This document shows positions 33,121 to 45,500 of a DNA stretch of 64,000 nt, piece after piece (position 1 is the first letter of the stretch; each line of letters begins with the position of its first letter). The position numbers and the translations under genes are program-made. A model generated the notes under the pieces. That model made no database searches. It had not been told where the DNA came from and worked only from the letters and a program-made list of their open reading frames with translations. The stretch is from contig CM019831.1 of assembly GCA_009763385.1 (NCBI GenBank), positions 117,187,482 through 117,251,481 on the forward strand. Reading direction: 5' to 3'. Source of the DNA: Coix lacryma-jobi var. lacryma-jobi (lineage: Eukaryota; Streptophyta; Magnoliopsida; Poales; Poaceae).

Positions 33121-34000
33121 CATCTAGAGCGACAAAAGAACATCAACGATTAAAGTATTGATTACAGCATAGGCTGCAAATTGCTTACTTCAAACCCCAT
33201 GATTCGTCATGCTCGATGTTTGATTTTCTTTATGTGACCATCCATGATGAGTCACGGTTTTCGTGGGGAGTCCTCAGAAGCCCTTCCTCCTTTATAGATA
33301 ATGGTCTTACGTTAACCTCCTATCGATATCTGGCAACCTCGTTGTAGCAATCACCTTAAGTAATCTTAGCTAACAACTCTCAATAAAAATCATCTAATTT
33401 TGCTCATAGATTTATTTAGACTAAACCAAAACAATCTAGATGCAAAAAAAACCTTCTACGGCATATATATTAGATGTTGCGCAAGTACTGAAGTTTTCAT
33501 CAATTTCTTTGTCAAAGAGTAATTATACACTTCCTCCAAGCGAAGGCTAGTGGTGAGGAGAGGGAGGCTCGACAAGATATTTGGTGGTGTTTCCTGTGGT
33601 CCTGTGGACGAGGTTATACAGGCAACGTGGTTCACTGGCAGCCAAGCGAACGAATTAGGAGCGACATGGTCACGCTCTCTGAATTTTGGACGACGTGGCC
33701 GGTTTCCCCTCCAGTGTTCACCTTCGGATTGTAGAGAGAGATATGTTTTGACTTTTCTGCATTAGCTATACACTTAGATATAAACTATATATATTGTAAA
33801 TACAATATATCTAATTAAAAAAGTCAAAAATCTTATAATTTAAAATAGAGGAAGTAGCTAATGTTCTTTTATAAAAAAGTACTTAGAATAGAACTAACCG
33901 TATGTTTTGGTTATAATGTATAAACTAGTCTAAGTTAACAAATTACAAGCTTATGTTTATAATAATAACTCAAATTAATCTATCATTAGCTATACTGCAT
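33121..34000. other. Spacer, no gene recognised
   Basis: AT-rich. A degenerate Stowaway-like end (cttataatttaaaatagagg) is present near 33833-33852. No supported ORF. Confidence 0.4.
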
Positions 34001-34004
34001 TTCA

Positions 34005-34918
34005 GCCAACCGGGGGGGGGGGGGGGGTTGTCCAGCTTCGGTTTGACGTGCTTGGGCTCGGGTTCCCTTTGATCTGAGTAAGCTGCCATAAATCAAAGGT
34101 CGTATCACTTGCCCACTGCACTGCTAGCTTGATTGGAATTTGGCCTTCCCCATACCGACGCTGGTTTCTTTGTTGCCAAAGTGCGTACATGCCAATGATA
34201 ATGATGTCTCTTCCTCTGTCTGAAATAAAGTTCGGCTGCAATAAATCTGATGCCCACGTTTGAGGGTGCAAGCAGGGTAGCTTAATCCCCACTAAACTCT
34301 TGATCTCATGCCAAAACTGCTTTGCTAATGTACAATCAGCAAGAACATGCAGTATCGTTTCAGACTCTGCACCACATAGATCATAGTTAGTTAGAGACTC
34401 AATATGTCGTTTTCTCAGGACTGCTCTGGCCGGTAAAAATTCATGAAGCACTCTCCACCAGAAAACTTTCACTTTTGGAGGAACTCTGAGTTTCCAAACT
34501 CGATCCCAATTCCCAAGAGGCATCACCAGACCCCCTAGTGCTAAAACATCATACTGTACCTGTGATTCAGCCAGCCTTCTATATGCCGTCTTGACAGAAT
34601 ACTCGCCATGCTTCTCCAACTCCCATGACCACCAATCCTCCCCTGCACTCTCAGCGGCATACTCAGAATAGCAGCTGCATCTACTGGAATGAAAGTCTCT
34701 CTGATTAGCTCTTCATTCCAAAGACCAGATTCAGTAATCAGCTCCAGCACCCAGGAAACTTCTTGGCCCTCTCTCGGAGTCAGCGGTCTAGCATCAAAGT
34801 GCTTTGGAATCCATCTATCTGTCCAGATATTTGTCGAAACACCATCACTGATCCTCTTGATCAAGTACTGTACAAAAACTGGGTGGAGACTATCCTCACC
34901 TTCTACCCATAACACCCA
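34005..34918 (-). pseudogene. 5'-truncated LINE, 3' end of ORF2 (zf-RVT region)
   Basis: On the minus strand, two adjacent frames encode the end of an L1-type ORF2. The first has TNIWTDRWIP and the second the reverse-transcriptase zinc-binding region (WKLRVPPKVKVFWWRVLHE, then C ... ETILHVLADC). A frameshift lies near 34650. Upstream RT and endonuclease parts are missing, as expected for 5'-truncated LINEs. A run of 16 G at 34012-34027 encodes Pro residues at the C-terminus. Confidence 0.85.
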
Positions 34919-35335
34919 TCATGCATGCATGTCATATGTCCATGCATAATTATTTAACGAGCTTTGATTTTTTTTCCAACTATTTTTTCTTAATTTATGG
35001 AGTAGTCTATTACGTTGAGAATGACGACGTTGAAACGAGGAAGAACACAAGATTAAACCACAGAGAGGCACAAGATTTAACGTGGAAAACTCTCCAATGC
35101 GGAAGGTAAAAAACCACGAGCGCCAGTCAGCAAACACTCCTCACTATAATCAAGAGTTCGGGTACAACGCCGTATGACGGCTTACAAGTGAATCAATCAA
35201 GGTGAAACCCTAACGACGGCTATGTATACCGTTACGGCCCAAGCCTCCGGCGACGGGCCTCCGCTTCGCTTCGTCAGAAATCGACCAATATAATGACCAA
35301 CTGAATTTGGAACATATGTAACATATTATTGGATG
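34919..35335. other. Spacer, no gene recognised
   Basis: It contains atgcatgcatg and a stretch around 35030-35210 (gaagaacacaagat, aacgtggaaaactctcc) that resembles Copia LTR or leader sequence. I cannot assign it. Confidence 0.35.
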
Positions 35336-36017
35336 AGAGCATCTCCAAGAGTTTGCCAAAACTACTTGGCATCCTTCTAAATTTGGCAAAATAAGAAAAA
35401 TCATCCTCCAACAGTTTGACAAATAAACTTTGGCATTTTTAGCAACTTGGCATCCATTGGCCTCCTACGCGCAAATATACGCGCGCGGACTTCACTTGGC
35501 ATGGCGAAATCTGTCGCGCCGCCTCCTCTCCCGCTCCTCTGTTGTACCTGCTGGTAGGCTTGCTACTAGTCATGTGTTGAATGGTGCTCGTGGCCATGCT
35601 CTGAATGGTGTTGTGCTTATGGCCGACAAGTCCTACTAGTCACCGTGCTGCTGCTGCTGAGCTTGTCGTTTTTAATTTTTTTTGTTGACGTGCATGGTAC
35701 TTGCACCGGATGGGAGGATGAGATAGATGAGCGGCTTGGTGGTGCAGGAGATGGGCGGCGGTGACCGGTGCTGGAACTGCTCGACGAAGGATGGACCGCC
35801 GGCGGCGACGTCCTTCGTGCACTCGCGAGGAAAACTTAGCGCTGAAACAGATGGGAAATACGAAAATAATTACCTTGTGGGCCCTCTTTTTTTGTTTTGC
35901 CAAGTCAATAATAAGAAACTTTTGGAGAGACTCTTTTTTAACTTGGCAAATTGTTTTGGGAGTTCGCAAATCACAAGATTTGCCAAGTAGAATTTAGCAA
36001 ACTCTTGGAGATGCTCT
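35336..36017. mobile_element. Non-autonomous DNA element with gagcatctccaagag termini, 682 bp
   Basis: The ends agagcatctccaagagtttgcc and (complement) agagcatctccaagagtttgc are near-perfect inverted repeats. The interior near 35700-35830 is GC-rich and may be captured host DNA, though I do not recognise it. It lies about 500 bases upstream of the NLR2 start. Confidence 0.8.
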
Positions 36018-36534
36018 GATTACGTGTAGACATGTGACATAAATTCATAATGGGTGTCCATAGATGTATGGTGGGGATCATCCTCCGTCCCCATCCAATT
36101 TTTTTCCTGTCCTCTTCCTCTCTCGCGCGCTATCTCTCTCTTCTCATTAGCACCAGAAAAAACCCGATGACCCGATGTTGTATCTCCCTCTTCCAAAATA
36201 AATCAAACTTCTTCTTCCCGGATCTTGCTTCGCTAGTTGTATTGCTCGCTCGGAGATCTGGCAGCATCGGAAGAAGGATTGACGGCATCCTTAGCACAAT
36301 TGGCGTCATCAATCCTCAGGGGCATCGTTGTTCACTTGTTCAACGCTTCAAGCAAACAAACCCAAATTTTCTTTCATATTGCCATCACACAGCTTACCTA
36401 TCTACCACCCATTTCTCCTCTCAGCTCTTAGATCTGCTGCAGCTGTGTACAGTACAAGATGGTGTGGAGCGATCGAGTGAGTACTGAGTAGCTAGCAGGC
36501 CTCCCCTCGATGCTTTGGTTTCTTCCAAGTAGAC
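36018..36534 (+). promoter_or_regulatory. NLR2 5' region
   Basis: A CT-rich stretch (about 36090-36150, cctcttcctctctcgcgcgc) resembles a plant leader. No clear TATA box was found. Position directly before the NLR2 ATG suggests promoter and 5' UTR. Confidence 0.4.
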
Positions 36535-39500
36535 ATGGAAGAGCAGGCGATGAGTTCATCCTTGGGAGCCATGGGGTCCCTTCTTGGGAAGCTCCATGCT
36601 CAGATTGTCTCTCCGGATATTCAGCTGCCAAAATCACTGAAGGAAGGAATCGAGCACCTGACACAAGATCTAGAAGAAATAAACAGATTGCTGGTGGATC
36701 TGTCAACGGTGGAAGGTCCCAACGCCATGGTCAAACGCTGGATGAACGAGGTGCGCGAGCTGTCCTACGACATGGAGGACTACCTTGACAGTACGATAAG
36801 CTCCAACATGGTCATGGTGTACAATCGCAGTATGAACAAGGAGGTCAAAAAATTTAGGACTCTTGTGAAGCAGGCCCGTGAACGGCATGAGAGGTACAAG
36901 CTTCAGAGTTGGGCATCGAATCCTAGCTACATGGTGGATGCGCAAGACCAGCTTCTTCCATCGTCTTTCAACGGGAAGCAGGCCACAGACCTCGTCGGCA
37001 TCAGTGAATCAAGGGGAGAACTCATCAAGTGTCTCAGTAACGCCGACGAGGCCCAAGGGCGGCTGAAAGTTGTGTCCATTCTTGGACCTGCCGGAGTTGG
37101 TAAGAGTACGCTTGCTCAAGTAGTGTACCGCGAAATTGGAGGGCAGTTCGAGCGACGAGCCTTTGTGCGGGCGTCAAGAGTGCCAGATACACGGAGGCTT
37201 CTCCGGAGCATCATCTCTCAAGTCCGACGCCAGCAACGGCTTCCTTGTGGTCTCGCCGTGCAAGAGCTCGTAGACAACCTTAGAACACATCTTCAGCAGA
37301 AAAGGTACTGTATTTCTGTACTTGTGTATGTTAATAATGTTATATAAGCTCGTTCTCGGTTCTTCCACCTTTTTTGGACTTATATTAATACAAAGCAATT
37401 GGCTCTGCGTTGCTAAACATAATAATCCACATTCACTATATTTATGTACATATATAGTGCCAAGGTGTCGATTCAGTATTTCAGTCTATTCCAGGAGTAG
37501 TAGTGGCAATGGTTAATTCTGACAGCAGACAATATGAAGGAATACTATTGAAACAGGAGTAGTAGGCTGCCCTGTTCATTTGCCTTATCAGCCGGCTTAT
37601 CAGCCATACTTCAGTTTATTCTCTCTCACAAAACACTATTGAAACAGCCGAAATCAGCCGTAAAAAAGAAATTTTGTATTTGAAAAAGGAATTTTAAAGT
37701 GTGTTAAAATACCCAATTTGTTTGGGCTCGAATTGAAAACCTAGTTGTTTGAGTTCAAACTTCAAACCAGCATTCAGAGCTTACAAACTCTCCTATGCAT
37801 CCAAGCTTGTTAGACCGAAAGTTAGTGAATAGTATATCTTATTACTAGAACGCAAGGAGCCAGTATATGTAGAACATATCTTATGGAGTAAATTTCAGAC
37901 TTTTGTTTCCTCTGCACCATTGTGTATTTCAGTACTTGTGTATGCTGGTCCTTATCAACAAAATTTTTATATTTGGTTTACTCGGCCCTCGGCAGGTATT
38001 TCATTATAATTGATGGCTTATGGGAAACAATATCTTGGGATATTATGAGAAGGGCTTTTCCCGAGGGTACTGAAGGCAGTAGAATATTAGTAACGACGGA
38101 TATTGAGGAAGTTGCTCTGGAGTGCTGTGATTGTCTAACTAATGCAAGTGCTAATTGGGCACCTGAGATGGATTCGAACTCTCATTTCCTTGCCCAAGTA
38201 GGTATTTTAAAGATGGGGCCACTTGGCACAGATGACTCCATGGAATTGTTCTTTAACAAAGTAGGCTGCAAGACTGAATTATCTGAACACCTGAAGAAAT
38301 ATGCAAAAGAGATCATAACAAAATGCAGTGGTTTGCCACTAGGAATCATTAGCATAGCTAGTGTTTTGGAAAGTCAACCAAAAAACTCAGAGCTGTGGCA
38401 CCATATCAAAGATTTCTTATCTTCCAGAAATAATCTCTCTCCAGTAGACTTGTTAAGAGAAATAATAGGGCTCAGCTATTATAGTCTTTCGCAACAAGTG
38501 AAGACATGCCTACTATATCTTAGTTTGTATCATGAAGGGTGCACATTCATGAAGGTTGATTTGATAAAGCAATGGACCGCTGAAGGTTTTATCACTGCTT
38601 TGGCAGGTAAAGATATTAACGAAGTTGCAGAGTGCTATTTTGATGAGCTTGTTGGCAGGGGACTTGTACAGCCTAATCTAGATTTCTCAGATGAGGTGAT
38701 GTTCTATACAGTGCACTCCATTATATTTGAAGTTATTAAACAAAAATCCATAGAAGAGAATTTCACCACCCTAATAGACTATTCTGGAACTATTCCAAAG
38801 CTTTTTGCAAAGATTCGTCGACTGTCTCTCAGCTTCAGCAATGCTAAATATGCAACCAAACCTGACGGCTTCACACTATCACCAGTTCGATCACTCACAT
38901 TTTATGGACTTGCTGAGTGTCTGCCTTCCATTATGGAGTTTAAGCTGCTTAGAGTTTTAATCCTTGAAATTTGGGGCGATCGAAAAGAGTTCGACCTAAG
39001 TGGAATTTTTGTATTGTGTAAGCTGAGATATGTGCGGATTACAACTGATATTGTCATAAAGCTACCAGTCCGTATGCAAGGACTAAAATATTTGGAAACA
39101 CTGGAAATATATGCAAGTTTATTGGCAGTTCCATCCGATATTGTTCATCTCCCGAAACTGCTGCATCTCCACCTTCAAGGAAATATACAGCTGCCCGATT
39201 ATGTTGGCCAACTGAAATCCCTACGAACATTGCAGTCTTTTGACTTGAGCAGTAACTCTGAAGACAATGTGAAGAGCCTTGGTGAGATGGCGAACCTGCG
39301 TGATCTTCATATAACCTGTTCTACAACATCGTCTGATCGTCTGAACAGAAACTTGATAGCTCTGGCTTCTTCGATTGGGAAACATGAAAGCCTAAAATCT
39401 CTTACTCTTGCTCCAGGCGTTTCATGCCCGAGCATTTTCACTGACTGCTCCAGTATAGTATTTTCTCCACCTGTTTTTCTTGAGAAATTCGAGTTGTTGC

Positions 39501-42500
39501 CACCCATTTGCATATTTTCAAGACTTCCTGAATGGATTGGACAGCTCCAAAAGCTACGTGTTCTGAAAATTGCTGTAAGGGAACTGAGGAGGGATGATCT
39601 TAACAGAATTGCTGGATTGCAGGAACTCACTGTCCTCTCGTTGTATGTCAGGAAACTAACTGAAGAAAGCATTATCTTCAACAGCACGTCGTTCCCATTT
39701 CTGAAATATCTCAAATTAAGATGTTCGGTCTTACGCCTTGCATTTCAGGCAGAAGCAATTCCCAGCCTCCGGAGGCTCAAACTAGAATTCAATGCCCATG
39801 GTCAAGAGCAGTACAGTGGTATGCTTGCCGGCATTGAGCACTTGTTAAACCTCCAAGAGATTAATGTACGAATTGGGGTAGCTCCTGGTGCACAGGAATT
39901 CGATAAGACGGTAGCAGAATCTGTATTCAAGGACATCATTAGCAAGCATTTTAGGCATCTGAGATTCAACGTACAGAGGGCTGATTTCATTGAGGAAGAT
40001 CAGTAAGTGCATATATTTAACTGAAAAACTCTTTTAAAGCCTTAAATATTATTTGCTATTAACCTTTTTTTGCATTCTTCTTTTAGTTACTTTCGTCCTA
40101 AAAAACATGCACTGAGTCAAACAATTTTATGTATGACCAAATTTACTCAAAACACTTACTGACATTTCTGATTCTGAATAAATATTATTACATCGATTAT
40201 ATAATAAATCTATTTGGAGATATAAATGATGATATTTTTTCATATAAACATGGTCAAACTTAGAAAAAAAAATTGACTTATCCAAAATGTAGACTTATGA
40301 CAGATATTTAACCAAAAAGAGTAGTAGCTGCATTATGACATAAATTAACCAAAAAGTGTCTATAGAACGTATGCTTGTCCTAAATAAATTTAGTAAAGTT
40401 AGTGCAAGGGTGAGGCGATCCAACACCTAACCAAAAAAGATAAACCAAACGTCCAAACCATAAAATTTGTGCACAATTTTGATTTATAATATTCATTTAA
40501 GTTTATTATTATTGTTAATTACTAGATTTGGACGTCTAGTGTCAAGTGCTTTGATTATATTTTGTATATTTGACATTGAGGTAGACACCATGGGATGCTT
40601 TTAATTGTTGTTCTTTTTATTTTACTTATTTTAACTGAATTGAGTTTATTTTCTTAGGATTCCCCTAGCTCCTGGTTTAGCCACTTCATCTCATTCAGGT
40701 ACATATACTTCACTCCAAATACAAAACAAAACTATGTTTAAAATATAGAGATTAATTTTATATAAATAAATTTTACACGTAAGGTTAACTTTAGAGATTA
40801 ATCAGTTACATAACAAAACTAAATGGAGGACATAGTTGTTCCAGAAGATTCCATAAAATATAGTTTCAGTTTTTATATTCATCTGATGATGTATTTCTTT
40901 AAAATACAAAATTTTGTATCTATGTTAAAATATATATTTTCTTTAAAATTATGGCTCCAACATTTGAAAATATGTGTATAGTAAAATTTAGTGTACAATA
41001 GATTTATCGCTAATTATTAATATACATGGTTAAAAGTACAATGTTCCCAAAATAATAGGTGTAGATTCAGAGTTCTTTTTGGTGACTTATGTTTTCCCCT
41101 TAATCAGACATGGGGATATGCTGCTGCTGTGGATTGATCAGTAATTGTTGTTTGTACTTGTTATAATCAATTTCATGATGTCCTAAATGTCCTTGATATT
41201 GTTCATTACTACTACAATTTGGTGAAGCAATTAGATGTGTTGTCTCTTGTTCACAACTGAAAGAGTACAATAGGATTTTGCACAAAAAAAAATGATTTTA
41301 CATCTTTAGACAATTTATTTAATCAATGAGGAAAAACAAATTTAACCAAACTGCATTTTCTTCCTACAGATAGAAAGCTATACAAATTCTTCTGCACCTA
41401 TGTGTTGAAATATTCTGGTTTCACACAATTTTTAGTGGAAACAACTAAATTTCCTATTACGTTACTTTTTTCAGATGCCCTACTTTATGAGTCAACTTGT
41501 GCTACTACGGTGGATGTTACCAATCAATCGAGTGAGATAGAAGTGGTTCCGGTCCCACAAGTGTCCCCACTCAATGATGACAATGTGACACGTGATCGAG
41601 ACATAAAAACAAACCTGGTAAATTTGACAATATATATATGTTCGAAAATACATCTTGTTCCTTTATCATAGCCCAGTCATAATGGCATCAAGTGAGCATC
41701 GACTGTGAACAAAAATAAGCATACATTTAAGTAAAAGTTCTTAAAATGCTTGATGTTGGTCCGAAAACGATAGTGCTCCTCCGTTCCCTAAAGAATTGCC
41801 TGGTGCAGAGGGAGTCTGATTTGTTTTTGTTTTCCGCCAGCATCCGAAAACGATGGCACTCCCTTCCATTTCAAAAAGAATATAATTCTCATTGTCTGAG
41901 GCAAATAATTTTAGCTTTGACCACCAGTATATAAAAATAGTATCGTTTTTATATCAAATAAGTATTAGTTTGTTTGTGAAATATATTTTATAGTAAATTT
42001 ATTTGAAGACATAAATGTTGATATCTTTTCTAAAAAAGAGGCTAGTTTGATAAGCCTCAAATTTATTACTATATGCATTGTTAGCTCTCGAGAATTGTAT
42101 TGTGATTAATCAGCTGGCGAGCATAGACAAAAGAATATTTTTTTTAGGTGTGGCAAGATTTACAAAGATCAAACATGTATAGTAAAATGCTTTTTTTAAG
42201 CTGATCATGTTTCGTATGAATCTATATTTAATATTGTCAGTGGCTCCCTGCAGCCTTGCCCTTGATAGGTCAATAGATTCTCTAGCTTAGTATGGAACCA
42301 TGCTAGTGTTTTGTTCAAAAAAGAAAATACTATGTCAGTGTAGCCTACTAGACTTCACCTAATATATGGTATGTACTAGTAGGCTTTAGCGTTCGGTTAT
42401 GACTGAACCGATCGGTTTGGTTCTTCGGTTATCTCGGAAGTTCGGTCACCCAAAAACAGAGGCCAAGCGGTTAGTTTCAGAACTCAAGATCGAGCAAGTT

Positions 42501-45500
42501 CGGTCTTGGTTAGTTCGGTTCGGGCTCGGTCGTAACCGAACTAACCGGACTATATATAACATCTACTAATTTATATAATTTGTATCAAATTTGAGCAATA
42601 TTTTTTCTATTTCATGGCAAAAATAACAATATAATCTATAAATTAAATAAAGTGATAAGAGTGATAGTTGATATAAACCCACTAGAATAAATATTATATC
42701 ATTAATAATAGTCTGAAGTACACATTATGCCAACAAAAACTAAATATTCGGTTAGTTCAGTTACCGGCAAATAACTGAACTAACCGTAAAGAGTTCGGTT
42801 AATGTGGACTCAGGACTGAACTAGTGACCGAAAACTTTGGTCTCAATTTCGGTTAGTTTGGTTCGGTCTTTGATCACTAAACCCTAAAACCCTAAACCAT
42901 GAACCCCGGTTACGTACTACTCCCTCCGTCCTAAAATATAAGGCGTGATTTGACTTGGTGCGGTCTTTAAAAATATATTTTGACCTATAATTTCTCTCAT
43001 AATATATAATTTATAGAAATAAAAGTTTGATTATTAGAAAGTATTTCTAAATGATACAAATATAATGCAACTATTTTTGTAGTATAAACTTTTTATATGA
43101 TTAGGCTATTTGTTAGTCAATGATATAAAAGTTTGAATTTTGAAATACGTGTGTGTCTTATATCTTAGGACAGAGGGAGTATGTGTTAAATCAAATTGCC
43201 AAACCAGTGTCGTCTGACGTGGATTTATTTATTCTACTGTACCAGCATGGACGAGTTCCTAAATTTGGAAGCTGGGAGTTGGAGGACGAGACTGATCTCT
43301 TTTATACAATGTATTTTGAAAATGCTCGTAAGAGTAAATCTCCACGTAAATCTGCTAGTCAGAATGACCCCAGTGGAGATCCAGAAGCGCTCTCCAAGGA
43401 CTCGCCATCACCATCAGCTAAAGCCTCTCCCCTGCCCCTGAGGACTGGGACATCAGATCCTGCGGCACGAAAGCCCAAGGAAGAACGACGTGCCAACATA
43501 GAAGATGATCTTCGTGGGCAACGGCACGAGACCCCGCGGTATCATAGACCAGGTATCAGTAGCTATGACAGTGCAGCAAGCAGAGTTGAAAGTGGCCGCA
43601 CAGATGAAACGGTATAGTCTTGAAGTCTTTTAAGTAAAACACACTCCATCCGTTTCAAATTATAAGTCGTTTTGACTTTTTTCTAGTACAAATAGATATA
43701 CTAAAAAAGTCAAAAACAACTTATAATTTAGAACAGAAAGAGTACTACGTAATGTGCTTATGATATATTGATACTTGAGTGTGAAGAAGGGAACTGAAGC
43801 AACTAAGCCGAAACTGCATTCGAAATTGTCTTATTACCTGTATAATTTCTGAAGAGATGTATTGTTATTTCCAGCCTGAGACAGGATCAGCTTTGCCCAA
43901 GTTTGGAGTCTGGGATGATAATTCCTCCGCAGGTGATGGTTACACAGCCATATTTAACAGAGTGAGGGAGGAGAAACAGTCTGGCGATGCTCCTGTCACT
44001 TATTATAGACGGGATCAACAAAGCACAGGTGATAACCGCTCCAATCAAGGCCGCAAATACAAATCCTCAGTGAGTCCACTTCTGACTTAAACTATTTCCT
44101 GATCTAATATTCAGGTTAAAGCATTTATTTGCATGTGCTTCTTCTAGTTTTGTTTTTTTCTTGCCTTTTGATATCCTTCTATAAAACCTGAAAATGGGTG
44201 CCGATTGATTTCAGGGCACTGACCATTGTTAGATAAACTCCAGGTTGTTAGGTTCCGTGTCAAAGACGTTGTTAACATGTATAACGAGTTTGTTAGAGTT
44301 AGGAGAGGTTTTGTTGTAGGTCTCCTTGTTGTATACGCCACGATGGGGGCTATTCCCATCTCCTATTTATCATGGAACCGTGAGCCCCAAAGGGCATCAC
44401 GTTAATCTATTTTCACATGGTATCGGAGCCACAATCCTCACGGAAATTTCAGGGTGGGCAAAAAAAAACCCGAGACCGAAAACCGAACTCGAAAACACCG
44501 AGACCAAACCCGAATTACCCGAAATTTCGGTCCTCGGTTGTTAGTTCGGTTTCCAATTGGCAAAGACCGACATATTATTCAGTTTTGAGGTCTTGCAACA
44601 CTGTTACCCGATTACCCGATCTCAGCCCGAACATAGACATCGAGCAAATAGCAGTCGACAGCCCACCGAGCAGCAGCCCAACAATCCACGGCCTAGCCTG
44701 CTGGCTGCTGCTACCCGATACTACAACAGTCATCTCCCCTAGTCAGCCCTGCATCGCCTTCACCTGTAGGCGGTGGCCGCCGCCCCTGGCCCCCAGCTGG
44801 CCAGCGCACACTTCCACCCACCCGCAGCAGATGGAGAGGCCCGCGATCCTGCAACAAAGAGAGGGCGCCACTTCGATCCAGCAAAGGTCGTCCACCTCTG
44901 TCTCTCACATCGCCCATTGGGTCCTCGACACTTCGGCAGCAAGCTCGGCTCCGTGGCATGGATATGGAGTTCATACTACTTGTAACTTGTTCGTTGTTGT
45001 CCCTGACGTGCTATATTGCGTCCTCTACCTCCCTGTGTTGTGCTGTGCAGCGCATGCCTCCCCTATGCTCTCTAGTCTATGGTTGTCATGACCTGCTCAT
45101 TGCCTCGACCTAAAAAAGGGGTGAAGTTGGGGACGCCATCCACACATCGGTCTGCTCGGTCAGAACCGAGGACCAATCTCATGAGACCGAAGACTGATCC
45201 CTTGAGCACCAAATTTTCGGGTGCTAATCTCGGTTCTCGAATTGCAAAGACCGAATTTTTTAGAACCCGGAGAGACCGAACCGATTTTTCGGTCCTGACC
45301 GAATGCCCACCCTGACGGAAATTCTTCATGGTGTTCCCCTCATCATCTTCTGCGGCGTCTCCGGTCGCCTTCCCCTTTTCCTTTCTTCCCACGAGCGAAA
45401 AACTGAATCGTACGAACTTCCAATCATGGAGGGCTCAAGTCATGTCTGCTCTGAGGGGCGCTCAGATGGGCAAGTTCCTCAACACGGCGGAGCAACCACC

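Noticed and set aside
43153..43617. Independent RIN4 gene starting near 43153
   Set aside because: The upstream part of the frame has no ATG and covers a MITE end and intron. The NOI exon begins at a good acceptor, in phase with the NLR exons.
43857..44090. NOI-2 as a stand-alone small NOI protein from ATG 43857
   Set aside because: The ATG precedes the splice acceptor by only 18 bases, and the extra residues MYCYFQ are intron-derived. The phase fits exon 5.
44417..45091. Open frame of 224 codons between Copia LTR and gag
   Set aside because: It lies within the hAT-like insertion and has no recognisable domain.
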